Shown here: positions 42,933-51,757 of the stretch, piece by piece
How positions within the stretch are numbered: the stretch's first letter is position 1
Layout: every line of letters begins with the position of its first letter
Origin: Foliamicus sp963666765
Lineage (GTDB): Bacteria; Pseudomonadota; Gammaproteobacteria; Steroidobacterales; Foliamicaceae
Assembly: GCA_963666765.1 (NCBI GenBank)
Contig: OY762933.1
Coordinates: 2,232,001-2,296,000, forward strand
Length of the DNA stretch: 64,000 nt
Reading direction: 5' to 3'
Notes under the pieces: model-generated
What the model saw: only the letters and a program-made list of their open reading frames with translations
Told to the model about the DNA's origin: nothing
The model's database searches: none
Translations under genes and position numbers: made by a program

Positions 42933-44037
42933 ATTGAAGACTCCGGCCGCGCGCCAGGGCCTTCAGTGTCGTGACACGACACTAGGCTGGCTCAGGCAAA
43001 ACCTGTTCTCTTCGTGGTGGAACTCAGCGGTCAGCGCGGTCCTGCTGGTGCTTCTGGCGATGCTGATGGCCAAGCTTTTTCAGTGGCTGATCATCGACGC
43101 TCAATGGGCCGGGAGCGAGCCCTCCGCCTGCGCCGACACAAGCAGCTTGTGCTGGCCTTTCATACGCGCGCGCTGGCCGCAGTTTCTCTACGGCCTGTAC
43201 CCGTCCGAACAGGTATGGAGGGTAAATCTGGGGCTGGCGGTCGGCGCGCTGCTGGGAGTGGCCCTTGCAGTTCGCCGAATGCCCGCCCGGCGCTGGATCG
43301 CGGCTTTTCTGCTGGTGGCCTACCCGCCGTTGGCCTGGTGGCTGTTTCGCGGCGGGGCAGGCGGGTTGGCGCCGGTCGAGACCTCACTGTGGGGCGGTTT
43401 TTTTCTGACGCTGGTTGTGACCGGATCGGTTTTCTGGGTTTCGCTGCTGGCCGGTGTGCTGCTGGCCCTGGGACGGCAGAGCCGTCTGGCGCTGGTGAGT
43501 CAGGCCTGCACGGTGTGGATCGAGTTCTGGCGCGCGGTACCGGTGCTGGTGCTGCTGTTCGTCGTGATCATCATGCTGCCGCTGTTTCTGCCGGCGAACA
43601 TGGAGATCGACAGGCTCGGCCGGGCGATGCTTGCCTTTGCCATCCTCATGTCCACCTATCTCGCGGAGGCCGTGCGCGGCGGATTGCAGAGCCTTTCCGT
43701 CGGCCAGTTCGAAGCCGCACGCGCCCTGGGGCTCAATTGGCGCCAGTCGCGGCTATACGTGGTGCTGCCGCAGGCCCTGTCGGTGGCCTTGCCTCAGATC
43801 ACGAGTAACTTTATCGGGCTGTTCAAGGAGACCACCGTCTTGCTGGTGATCGGCCTGTTCGACCTGATGGGGGAAGTGCAGAGGGCGGCCAGCGATCCCC
43901 AGTGGCTGGGTACGGGCGCCACCGCGGCCGGCTACATCTTCGTGGCTGTTTTCTTCTGGACGGCGTGCTTCTGTCTGTCGCGCGCAAGTTCGCGCCTGGA
44001 GCGCCGCATGACGCGCTATCGTGCTGCCGCAAGCTAG
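42922..44037 (+). CDS. aapM: General L-amino acid ABC transporter, permease 2
   Basis: 371-residue inner-membrane permease. The transporter motif is WIEFWRAVPVLVLLF, with the coupling loop EAARALGLNWRQSRLYVVLPQAL. A long N-terminal region (about 1-150) with extra hydrophobic segments is typical of AapM/BztC. The GTG start overlaps aapQ by 11 bp. In most genomes aapP follows directly; here a terminator follows and the ATPase gene lies about 0.6 kb further on the other strand. Confidence 0.92.
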   Translation: MGSELKTPAARQGLQCRDTTLGWLRQNLFSSWWNSAVSAVLLVLLAMLMAKLFQWLIIDAQWAGSEPSACADTSSLCWPFIRARWPQFLYGLYPSEQVWRVNLGLAVGALLGVALAVRRMPARRWIAAFLLVAYPPLAWWLFRGGAGGLAPVETSLWGGFFLTLVVTGSVFWVSLLAGVLLALGRQSRLALVSQACTVWIEFWRAVPVLVLLFVVIIMLPLFLPANMEIDRLGRAMLAFAILMSTYLAEAVRGGLQSLSVGQFEAARALGLNWRQSRLYVVLPQALSVALPQITSNFIGLFKETTVLLVIGLFDLMGEVQRAASDPQWLGTGATAAGYIFVAVFFWTACFCLSRASSRLERRMTRYRAAAS

Positions 44038-44121
44038 TGTCGTGTACCGCCCGTAGGGTCACGCCAGCGCGGGGGCGCCCGCCGTCCTCGCCGCGCAGCT
44101 AACGCACCGCGCCAAGAGACA

Positions 44122-44156
44122 AAAATCCCCTTGCGCATAATGCGCAAGGGGATTTT
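44122..44156. terminator. Bidirectional intrinsic terminator
   Basis: Perfect 16-bp stem (AAAATCCCCTTGCGCA, 44122-44137, with its complement at 44141-44156) and a 3-base loop TAA. The A-run on one side and T-run on the other let it work in both directions, ending aapJQM on the plus strand and the small membrane protein gene on the minus strand. Confidence 0.92.
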
Positions 44157-44171
44157 CTATTTCCGAGGGCT

Positions 44172-44501
44172 TTAGCCCTTAACGCGATTCCAGGTCCTCA
44201 GGGCCAGTACCGTGGCTACTCCTGAATACAGAGCGATGGAAGCCGCGTCGACGATCCCGTCGAGGTAGCCTCCCAGCACGGGCAGGTTTGTGAGCGCGTC
44301 TGAGTATCCGGCCATCCCAACACCGATAACGACAGCCAGATAGGCGGTCGCATCTTCCGCGTCAACTCCCATGTATCCCCAGACAAGGCCGAGAACGACA
44401 AGAGCCAGCGGTAAGAGATTGCCCGGAATTGTCCCTTCGGGCAGCACGCCCTGTAGCAGGGCCGCAAGTGCCATAAGGCCTACGACTACTCTCTGTCCCA
44501 T
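44172..44501 (-). CDS. Small multi-pass membrane protein of unknown function
   Basis: 109-residue protein with about three or four hydrophobic segments (VVVGLMALAALLQGVL, NLLPLALVVLGLVWGYMGV, AYLAVVIGVGMAGYSDAL, and a C-terminal one around IALYSGVATVLAL). The start is ATG 44501 after GGGAGGA. I do not recognise the family. It is a single-gene unit between the two parts of the Aap transporter, with its own terminator and possible promoter. Its presence there is what separates aapM from aapP. Confidence 0.7.
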   Translation of the reverse strand: MGQRVVVGLMALAALLQGVLPEGTIPGNLLPLALVVLGLVWGYMGVDAEDATAYLAVVIGVGMAGYSDALTNLPVLGGYLDGIVDAASIALYSGVATVLALRTWNRVKG

Positions 44502-44600
44502 TTTGATCCTCCCAAGTTTCAGGTTGAAAATATGAGTCGTCCAGTCCAAAAAATCCTGGTCAACTCATCCCCATTGCGGAGAAAGATTCAACGCTCCACT

Positions 44601-44629
44601 CTTTTAGCATGTATTGACGCCGGAAGCAA
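44601..44629 (-). promoter_or_regulatory. Possible sigma70 promoter of the small membrane protein gene
   Basis: On the minus strand, TTGCTT (44629-44624), 17-base spacer, TAAAAG (44606-44601), about 100 bp before the start at 44501. It lies in an AT-rich patch unusual for the window. Chosen by eye; alternatives nearby are possible. Confidence 0.3.
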
Positions 44630-44674
44630 ACGAGAGATAATCTCCCGCCGGGAAGCAATACCCGTCGGAAATGG

Positions 44675-45424
44675 CTATTGCCGCAGTTGACCCAGGAAGG
44701 TCTTCAGGCGTCCGGTTTCGGGATTCTCGAAGAACTTTTCGGGTGGCGCATCCTCCAGGATTTCACCGGCGTCCATGAACACTACGCGGTCCGCCACCTG
44801 ACGGGCGAAGCCCATCTCGTGGCTCACGCACAGCATGGTCATGCCCTGGCGGGCGAGTTCCACCATTACTTCCAGGACCTCCTGGACCATCTCGGGGTCC
44901 AGGGCGGAGGTCGGCTCATCAAACAGCATGATTTCCGGTTGCATGCACAGCGCCCTGGCAATCGCGACCCGCTGCTGCTGTCCTCCGGAAAGCTGGGCGG
45001 GGTACTTGCCTTCCTGCCCTTCCAGACCCATACGCCGGAGCATTTCGCCGGCGCGTTCCTCGGCGGCCTCGCGCTTCAGCCTGCGCACCCTGACCGGCGC
45101 GAGACACAGATTGTCCATCACCGAGAGGTGAGGAAAGAGGTTGAACTGCTGAAACACCATTCCCACCCTGAGGCGCACGCGGCTGCGCGCCGCGTCGGAG
45201 TCCAGCGCGATGCCGGCCACCTCCATTACGCCCTCCTGGTACTCCTCCAGGCCGTTCATGCACCGGATAAGCGTCGACTTGCCGGAGCCCGAGGGTCCGC
45301 AAATCACAATTTTCTCGCCCGCCCCAACCTCAAGGTCGATCCTGTTCAGCGCCCGGAAGTCGCCGTACCACTTGCTGAGCCCCCGTGCCCTCACGGCGGC
45401 GCCGCCGGCCGGCAGTGCGGTCAT
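44675..45424 (-). CDS. aapP: Amino acid ABC transporter ATPase
   Basis: 249-residue ATPase of the polar amino acid class. Walker A is GPSGSGKSTLIRC, the Q-loop is VFQQFNLFPHL, the signature is LSGGQQQRVAIARAL and Walker B is IMLFDEPTSALDPE. The start ATG 45424 overlaps the stop of the SDR gene as ATGA. It is the obvious energy subunit for AapJQM, yet is encoded on the opposite strand at the end of ctaA-ctaB-SDR. It may be controlled with heme A synthesis rather than with the permeases. Confidence 0.92.
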   Translation of the reverse strand: MTALPAGGAAVRARGLSKWYGDFRALNRIDLEVGAGEKIVICGPSGSGKSTLIRCMNGLEEYQEGVMEVAGIALDSDAARSRVRLRVGMVFQQFNLFPHLSVMDNLCLAPVRVRRLKREAAEERAGEMLRRMGLEGQEGKYPAQLSGGQQQRVAIARALCMQPEIMLFDEPTSALDPEMVQEVLEVMVELARQGMTMLCVSHEMGFARQVADRVVFMDAGEILEDAPPEKFFENPETGRLKTFLGQLRQ

Positions 45425-46257
45425 TCGGGTTCCTCTCCGCGCATCCACCAGCGCACGCTCGCGGCTTCCAGCGCAACCTGCCTGGCCCGTTCGCCACGGT
45501 CGATTTCCAGGCCTGCAAACACCTGTTCGGCCACCGGACCAATCGGAATGCGCAACTGATCGGGGGGGTCGTCGACAACGGAAGCAATGATCCCGGCGGC
45601 GTTGCGGGGAGGCTCGGCGCCTTGCCTGCGGCCCAGCAGCGCCCGGTGCAAGGGCTCGTATGCCTCGCCCTGACGGGTGGAAGAAAGATTGTGCAGGAGG
45701 CTTTCGTCGCGGCGGAGCATGTCGGTGTCATAGGGACCGGCGTCCAGCAGGGTAACCCGTACGCCGAATCTCTGCACCTCCAGCGCCAGCGACTCGGACA
45801 TTCCTTCCAGCGCAAACTTGCTGGCGGCGTACTGACCGTCGGCGGGCAGCCCCACCAGTCCGGACAGGGACGAGACCATCAGGATGTGGCCTGAACCGCG
45901 TTCCCGCATTTCCGGCAGGACCGCGCGCGCGAGCCTCCAGGCACCCAGCAGATTCACCTCCAGGAGCTCGCGAAAGCGAGCCTCGTCGGCGGTCTCCAGA
46001 GCGCCGAACGTGTGCAGACCGGCGTTGTTGATGAGCACATCGATGCGGCCGGCTTCCCGCCGGGCGATTTCGACCGCGCGGTCCACGGACGGCTGGGAAG
46101 TCACGTCCAGCAACACTTCGCTGGCGCCCGAGCCTGCCGGCAAAGCGCCGGACTTGCGAACGCCGGCGAATACCCTGTAGCCGCGTGCGGCCAGTTCCCG
46201 GGCGGTGGCGAGGCCCAGGCCGCGGGAGGCTCCGCTGATCAGAATGCTGGTCGGCAC
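45421..46257 (-). CDS. Short-chain dehydrogenase/reductase
   Basis: 278-residue classical SDR oxidoreductase. The cofactor motif is SGASRGLGLATAREL, with DVLINNAG and catalytic Ser in VSSLSG, Tyr/Lys in YAASKFALEG. A basic residue after strand 2 (GVRKSG) suggests NADP(H). GTG 46257 is the start; it follows ctaB by 16 bp and overlaps aapP. Substrate unknown; it is probably cotranscribed with the heme A genes. Confidence 0.9.
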   Translation of the reverse strand: MPTSILISGASRGLGLATARELAARGYRVFAGVRKSGALPAGSGASEVLLDVTSQPSVDRAVEIARREAGRIDVLINNAGLHTFGALETADEARFRELLEVNLLGAWRLARAVLPEMRERGSGHILMVSSLSGLVGLPADGQYAASKFALEGMSESLALEVQRFGVRVTLLDAGPYDTDMLRRDESLLHNLSSTRQGEAYEPLHRALLGRRQGAEPPRNAAGIIASVVDDPPDQLRIPIGPVAEQVFAGLEIDRGERARQVALEAASVRWWMRGEEPE

Positions 46258-46273
46258 CGGTGAAAAACCCCGA

Positions 46274-47170
46274 CTATTGCATGATCAGCAACAGGTAGTG
46301 GTCGGCAAGCAGCAGCGCAAACAGTGCGAAGAGGTAAACCATGGAATACCCAAAGGTGGGCATGGCCAGCGAATCATCCGCGCGGCGGTACATACGGTAT
46401 GCGTACCAAAGGAACCGGCCTCCCAGTATCACCGCCCCGACGAGGTAGAGTGGGCCGCTCATGCCCACCAGGTACGGCAGCAGCCCGAAAATGAACAGCA
46501 ACACTGTGTACAGAAGGATGTGCAGCCGAGTAAGTTCGACGCCGTGCGTAACGGGCAGCATGGGCATGTCGACCTTCGCATAGTCTTCGCGGCGATGAAT
46601 GGCCAGCGCCCAGAAATGCGGCGGAGTCCACACGAAGACAATCGCGAACAGCACGGCCGCCCCGGGATCGAACTGGCCGGTCACGGCGATCCAGCCGAGC
46701 AGCGGCGGGGCCGCTCCGGCGGCGCCTCCGATCACGATGTTCTGGGGCGTGGCCCGTTTCAGGAACATGGTGTAGATCACGGCGTAGCCCAGCAGCGAGG
46801 CAAACGTCAGGATTGCGCACAATACGTTGGTAAACGTCAGCAGCAGCCACATGCCGGCCGCCGCCAGCAAAGCGGCAAACACGAGCACCTGCCAGGTTTC
46901 CAGATTGCCGCGCGGCAAGGGGCGGTTGCGGGTCCTCGCCATGACCGCGTCGATGTGCCGGTCCACGACCTGGTTGATGGCCGCGGCAGAGCCGGACACC
47001 AGTGCGATTCCGGCCGACCCGAACAGCAGCACGGTCCACGGAGGCACGGTTCTTGCCGCCAGCAGCATTCCCACGGTTGCGGTAAAGGTCAGCAAGGCCA
47101 CGACCTTGGGCTTGGTGATTTCCAGGTAGTCGCGCCACCGCTGCGGCGTTTGCAATACTCTCGTGTTCAT
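46274..47170 (-). CDS. ctaB: Protoheme IX farnesyltransferase (heme O synthase)
   Basis: 298-residue inner-membrane prenyltransferase that converts heme B to heme O. It has about nine hydrophobic helices. The first Asp-rich motif is NQVVDRHIDAVMARTRNRPL; HFWALAIHRREDYAKVDMPM follows. The start ATG 47170 overlaps the ctaA stop as ATGA; the longer frame upstream is not family-like. With CtaA it makes heme A for an aa3-type cytochrome c oxidase, encoded outside the window. Confidence 0.95.
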   Translation of the reverse strand: MNTRVLQTPQRWRDYLEITKPKVVALLTFTATVGMLLAARTVPPWTVLLFGSAGIALVSGSAAAINQVVDRHIDAVMARTRNRPLPRGNLETWQVLVFAALLAAAGMWLLLTFTNVLCAILTFASLLGYAVIYTMFLKRATPQNIVIGGAAGAAPPLLGWIAVTGQFDPGAAVLFAIVFVWTPPHFWALAIHRREDYAKVDMPMLPVTHGVELTRLHILLYTVLLFIFGLLPYLVGMSGPLYLVGAVILGGRFLWYAYRMYRRADDSLAMPTFGYSMVYLFALFALLLADHYLLLIMQ

Positions 47171-48177
47171 AAGCTGCGAGCAGTTTCTTGCGGGACGCGC
47201 AGGCCGTGGCCGAGCGTCATGAGGGCCAGGACCAGCATCGCGGCGCAGGCGTTGTGCCCGACCGCGGTGGAGATGGGCAGGTAGAACCACACGTTGGCGA
47301 TGCCCAGGCCTATCTGAATGAGCATGAGTCCTCCCACCACCACTCCGGCGACGCGCACCCTGCGGCCTGCGGCGGACAACACGGCCCGCACCGAAAGCCA
47401 GCCCACGGACAGCAGGACCGCCAGGGCCCCGAGCCGGTGCGTCATGTGAATGGCCGTGCGCGCGGCGTTATCGAGAACGCCGTACTCGTAATTCACGCCC
47501 AGGCCCCGCCACATGACAAAGGCTTCGGCAAAGTCCATTTCGGGCCACCACTGCCGCTGGCAGGCAGGGAAATCGGGGCAGGCCAGGGCCGCGTAGTTGG
47601 CGCTGGTCCAGCCGCCCAGCGCCACCTGTACGACTACCACCGCAAGTCCCACCAGAGTCCAGCGGTACAGACCGCTGTCCGCTTCGGCCGCCCAGCCCGA
47701 TGCGTAGGGGCTTTGGCGCAATATCAGCCACCACAGCAATGCGAGTGTGCCGAAACCGCCCAGCAGATGCGCCATCACGACCACCGGCTTCAACTGCCAG
47801 GTAACCGTCCACATGCCCAACAGTCCCTGAAAAAGAACCAGGACGACCAGTCCAAGCGAGGGGGCGAGCAGCGCGTCGGGCTCGGAGCGCCGCCGCCAGG
47901 CCAACCCGCCGATGGCCAGGATCAGCAGCCCCAGCGCGGCCGCCGCGTAGCGATGGATCATTTCTATCCAGGCCTTCGCAACGTCCACCGGCCGTTGCGG
48001 GAAAGCGGCGTTCGCTTTTTCGATTTGCTCGGCGCTTTGCGGAACGTCGATCCGACCGTAGCAACCGGGCCAGTCGGGGCATCCGAGTCCCGCGTCGGAC
48101 AGGCGAACGAACGCGCCCAGAACGACTACCAACAGGGCGAAGGGCGTGGCCAGCAGCGCCAGTCTGCGTATATTCAT
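47167..48177 (-). CDS. ctaA: Heme A synthase
   Basis: 336-residue COX15/CtaA-family membrane protein that oxidises heme O to heme A. It has eight likely helices in two repeats; the heme-ligand His are in EMIHRYAAAALG, MAHLLGG, THRLGALAVL and VGHNACAAM. The N-terminal half has RLSDAGLGCPDWPGCYG with the conserved Cys pair; NYAALACPDFPACQ gives the second pair. First gene of the ctaA-ctaB-SDR-aapP unit; its start is ATG 48177. Confidence 0.95.
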   Translation of the reverse strand: MNIRRLALLATPFALLVVVLGAFVRLSDAGLGCPDWPGCYGRIDVPQSAEQIEKANAAFPQRPVDVAKAWIEMIHRYAAAALGLLILAIGGLAWRRRSEPDALLAPSLGLVVLVLFQGLLGMWTVTWQLKPVVVMAHLLGGFGTLALLWWLILRQSPYASGWAAEADSGLYRWTLVGLAVVVVQVALGGWTSANYAALACPDFPACQRQWWPEMDFAEAFVMWRGLGVNYEYGVLDNAARTAIHMTHRLGALAVLLSVGWLSVRAVLSAAGRRVRVAGVVVGGLMLIQIGLGIANVWFYLPISTAVGHNACAAMLVLALMTLGHGLRVPQETARSL

Positions 48178-48248
48178 ACCGCCGGATCGGGAAACGTGGG
48201 GGAAAGGGCGCTACGTTGGACCCGACAATTGAGTGCCGACGGCGAACT

Positions 48249-50474
48249 TCACTTCATTCGGAATTGTACAGAAACGCCGTAGGTTCGGGGCGGGGCGTAG
48301 TGCGCCCAACTGGCGCCGGCAAAACTGATGCGCTGGTCAGCGTACAGCGTGTCGGCCAGGTTCTTGCCCCAGGCCGTGACACTCCAGTGTTCGCCGGGCG
48401 AATTCCAGGTGAGCGAAGCATTGGCCACGCCGTACGCCCTCTGCAATGAAGCCCGGCGCTCGAAGCGGCCCGGCGCGTTGTCGCTGCTGAACCAGTAATG
48501 GTGCTTCCAGCCGTAATCAATGCTGAGATCGACGCTGCCGCGGTTACCCAGCTCCATACCGTAGCTGGCCGCCAGGCTTGCCGAATGCCAGGGCGAATGC
48601 GGGTTGCGGTTGCCGTCCCGGCGAATGTCGAAGCCCTGGATGGTTCCCGCAAGGAATTCATCAAAGCGCGCATCCAGATAGCCGTAGGCGAGGTTTAAGA
48701 GCAGACTGGCGGAGGGCGCCCAGGCCAGATCCAGTTCGGCGCCGCCAATGCTCGCGCGCGCGGCGTTCTTCACCCTCAGACCGTCGAAAACTCCGGACAC
48801 CTCGTCGAACAGCAGGGTTACCCGCTGCAGATCGTGGAAGTCGGTGAAGAACAGCGTTGCGTTTGCCTGCAGGGATTCGTTCAGCCAGCGGCTTTTGAGG
48901 CCCAGTTCAAAGTTGTTGGCGACTTCCTCCCGGATGGGCCGGCCCGCCTCGGCCGCGCGGCTTACCTTGCTGTCGAAGCCACCGGACTTGAAACCTTTCG
49001 ACCAGCTTGCATAGGCCATGAACTCTCGCTGGGCAAATGGGCGCCACTCCGCAACCATCCGCGGCGTGAACGCGTCAAAGGAAGCTTCGGCAGCCACGTC
49101 GTAGTTTTCAAAAATGATCTGCAGGGGGATGCCGGGCACGGCGTCGTCGGTCAGCGTGCCAATGGTGCGATTTTCCTTCCTGTCCAGCGTGTAGCGCAGG
49201 CCCGACCTGAGCGTGAGCGTCGGGGTGATTTCCCACACCGTATCGCCAAAAGCCGCCCAGCCGGAGGTTGTGGAGATGCCCAGCCAGTCGCCGCGGCTGC
49301 CGTTCAGCACTCCGTCCTCGTTCACCACGATTTCCTCGTATTCGAGCCGGTCCACGGTCTCGCGGATGAAATACAACCCCCCGATTGCCCGCAGGTTGCG
49401 GGCAGGCTGAAAGGCAAGGCGCAATTCCATGCTGAACTGGTCCGCGAACTCCTCCTGACCGAAAAGATCGTCATAACCCTGGCCTACTGCGATACTTCGC
49501 CCGCCCCACTGGTCCGCGGTCACTGAGCTGACGTCGCGGTAGGCGGCCAGCGCGGTAAGCTCGGCCCCCCACAGCGGCTGCTTCAGACGCCCGGAAACGC
49601 CCCATTGCGTGGCGTCATAGCCGATCTGAAGACCGTGCTCGGAAAGCCGCGGTTGGCCGGTGGAGGCGGAGGGAGGATAGCGGTCCCATTTCGTCACGCT
49701 GCGGGTCTGGCTGCCGTTGTTCTCGCGGCTGTAGTCGGCGCTGATCAGAAGATCGCGCTCGTCTCCGCCCACCACCCGCCATTGTGTGCGCAGCGCCAGC
49801 AGGTTTTCGTCGTCGGATTGGGCGCCGCTTAAGAGATCCATGCCGTAACCGTCGCGCGTTTTGCCAACCATTGAAAGCTTTCCGCTCACGTTCGATGACA
49901 GCGGGGCGGACAGGACGCCCTTGAGTTCCGCCGCGTTGTAGGAACCGTAGCCGACCTGGAACCTGACTTCCGTGTTTTCCAGGCTGGGAGCCCGGGTGGT
50001 CAGGCTGACGGCGCCGCCCACCACGTTCTTGCCGAATAAAACGCCTTGCGGACCTCGCAGAACAGCCGCCTGCTCAAGATCAAACAACTCAAAGAAGTAC
50101 GCCGTGGGGCGGGCGATGTAGACCTCGTCCACAAAAACGATGACCGACTTCTCCAGGGCGCTGCGTGAGGTGGTGTTGCCGATACCGCGCACGGTGAGCG
50201 CCGGGCGGCCGCTGCTGAAGGTGGAGTAGGACAGGTTGGGGATGCGCAGCGCCAGATCGCCGACCCTTTCCACCCGCCCAGCCTCCAGCGTTTCGCCGTC
50301 CAGTGCGCTGATTGACATCGGCACGTCCTGAAGGTTTTCGCTGCGCTTCTGGGCTGTAACCACGATTTCCTCCAGCACTCCGTCGGCGCGCGCCGCGAGA
50401 CACGCGGCCGCGCACGCGATCACGAGCGCGTAAGGTGGAAACCTGTTGAGGCGAGTCGGCATCGGGGCAGCCAT
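48249..50474 (-). CDS. TonB-dependent outer-membrane receptor
   Basis: 741-residue receptor. The signal peptide is around residues 5-30 (YALVIACAAACLAARADG); the second ATG at 50462 is an alternative start. The TonB-box region is LEEIVVTAQKRSENLQDVPM; the plug has LRGPQGVLFGKNVVGGAVSL. The C-terminus GVSVQFRMK has no terminal aromatic, which is unusual for a barrel. It lies 71 bp upstream in sequence from ctaA's start but the two are in the same direction, so it is last read after nothing visible. Ligand unknown. Confidence 0.92.
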   Translation of the reverse strand: MAAPMPTRLNRFPPYALVIACAAACLAARADGVLEEIVVTAQKRSENLQDVPMSISALDGETLEAGRVERVGDLALRIPNLSYSTFSSGRPALTVRGIGNTTSRSALEKSVIVFVDEVYIARPTAYFFELFDLEQAAVLRGPQGVLFGKNVVGGAVSLTTRAPSLENTEVRFQVGYGSYNAAELKGVLSAPLSSNVSGKLSMVGKTRDGYGMDLLSGAQSDDENLLALRTQWRVVGGDERDLLISADYSRENNGSQTRSVTKWDRYPPSASTGQPRLSEHGLQIGYDATQWGVSGRLKQPLWGAELTALAAYRDVSSVTADQWGGRSIAVGQGYDDLFGQEEFADQFSMELRLAFQPARNLRAIGGLYFIRETVDRLEYEEIVVNEDGVLNGSRGDWLGISTTSGWAAFGDTVWEITPTLTLRSGLRYTLDRKENRTIGTLTDDAVPGIPLQIIFENYDVAAEASFDAFTPRMVAEWRPFAQREFMAYASWSKGFKSGGFDSKVSRAAEAGRPIREEVANNFELGLKSRWLNESLQANATLFFTDFHDLQRVTLLFDEVSGVFDGLRVKNAARASIGGAELDLAWAPSASLLLNLAYGYLDARFDEFLAGTIQGFDIRRDGNRNPHSPWHSASLAASYGMELGNRGSVDLSIDYGWKHHYWFSSDNAPGRFERRASLQRAYGVANASLTWNSPGEHWSVTAWGKNLADTLYADQRISFAGASWAHYAPPRTYGVSVQFRMK

Positions 50475-50567
50475 TACGTTCCGGAATGCAAGGCAGCGTT
50501 TGCCCGTTCAGGGTACTGTAACGTGTCTGTCTGGCAGCCGGTGCAGCCGGACTTCCGCCGTGGGGCG

Positions 50568-51707
50568 CTATACGCCCGCGCGGGTCTCGGCGAGGATCTG
50601 ATCCACCACCGAGACCAGCGCCTCCCGGTCGCTGTCGCCTTCCAGGATGCGCAGGCGGAAGTGGTCGGTCTGGCGGTCGGCCCCGCTGCCGTTTGCGACG
50701 ATGTCCAGGGCGTGCCGCAACTCGCGTTCGCAGTCCAGCGCTTCGGCGTCCTCGCCCAGGGTCTCGACCAGCTGGGCCACCAGGTCGCCGATATCGCTAC
50801 GGCCGCCGTTCGCCGTGTTGCCCAGGAAGGCCAATACGCCGTAGCGCTGAGCCAGCCAGCGGTTCTCGGCGATGATTTCGGTCAGGGGTTCGCCCGGCAG
50901 CTCGCCGGCGTAGTGCTGCCTCATCAGCATGCGCACCAGGCAGGCGTAAAGGGCTACGATACAAAGCGCGTCCTCAAGCAGCGTGCACAGATCGCAGATG
51001 CGCAACTCGACCGTGGGATAGTGCTGCGAAGGCCGGATGTCCCACCACAGTTCGCTGCCGTCGCTGATGAAGTGCATGCGGCGGTAGTTTTCCAGCAGCG
51101 CCTCGTAGTCGGCTGCGGAGTACAGGGGATTGGGCAGGCTGGTGCGTGGCAGGACACCGATCAGGCACTGGCGGTAGGACTTGTAGCCGGTGTTGTTGCC
51201 CTGGTTGAAGGGCGATGACGTGGACAGGGCGAGAAGGATGGGCAGGTAGCGGCGCATGGCGGTCATCACCCGTATGCGGGCGTCGGCATCGCCAAACCCG
51301 GCGTGCACGTGCATTCCACCCACCAGGTAGCGCCGCACCGCTTCCTGGTAAGTCATCTCGAAATCCTCGTAGCGCTTGCGGGGGGTCGTGAGCTGCGCCT
51401 GCCAGACCGCGAAGGGATGGGTGGAGGCTGCGATCACGGCGGCGCCCCGGCTGGCGGCCGCCTCGACCACGAGTCCGCGCGTCTCGCACAGGGCTTCGCG
51501 CACCTCGCGTACCGAATGGCACACCCGGGTATTCGTCTCGATCTGCGACCGTAGCATTTCCGGCACGGCCTTGTGCGCCCCGGCATGCGCTTCGCAGTAT
51601 TCGAATATGCCCGGGTCCGGATCGGCGAGCATGTCGCGGGTTTCGGGGTCGACAAGGAAGAACTCCTCCTCGACACCGAGCGTGATGGACAGGTCAGCGT
51701 TCTTCAT
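50568..51707 (-). CDS. Carboxylate-amine ligase, YbdK/glutamate-cysteine ligase 2 type
   Basis: 379-residue enzyme of the glutamate-cysteine ligase 2 family. It begins with LSITLGVEEEFFLVDPETRD; other features are GGMHVHAGFGD, STSSPFNQGNNTGYKSYR and VELRICDLCTLLED. YbdK members have weak glutamate-cysteine ligase activity; the true role is unclear. It lies between a TonB receptor and the copper ATPase, each in the same direction, with gaps of 93 and 50 bp. A single transcriptional unit with copA is possible. Confidence 0.9.
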   Translation of the reverse strand: MKNADLSITLGVEEEFFLVDPETRDMLADPDPGIFEYCEAHAGAHKAVPEMLRSQIETNTRVCHSVREVREALCETRGLVVEAAASRGAAVIAASTHPFAVWQAQLTTPRKRYEDFEMTYQEAVRRYLVGGMHVHAGFGDADARIRVMTAMRRYLPILLALSTSSPFNQGNNTGYKSYRQCLIGVLPRTSLPNPLYSAADYEALLENYRRMHFISDGSELWWDIRPSQHYPTVELRICDLCTLLEDALCIVALYACLVRMLMRQHYAGELPGEPLTEIIAENRWLAQRYGVLAFLGNTANGGRSDIGDLVAQLVETLGEDAEALDCERELRHALDIVANGSGADRQTDHFRLRILEGDSDREALVSVVDQILAETRAGV

Positions 51708-51757
51708 GGGTGCCAGGCCCCGGATTCACATTGCGCTTCGGCAGGCTTTCCCGTTGT

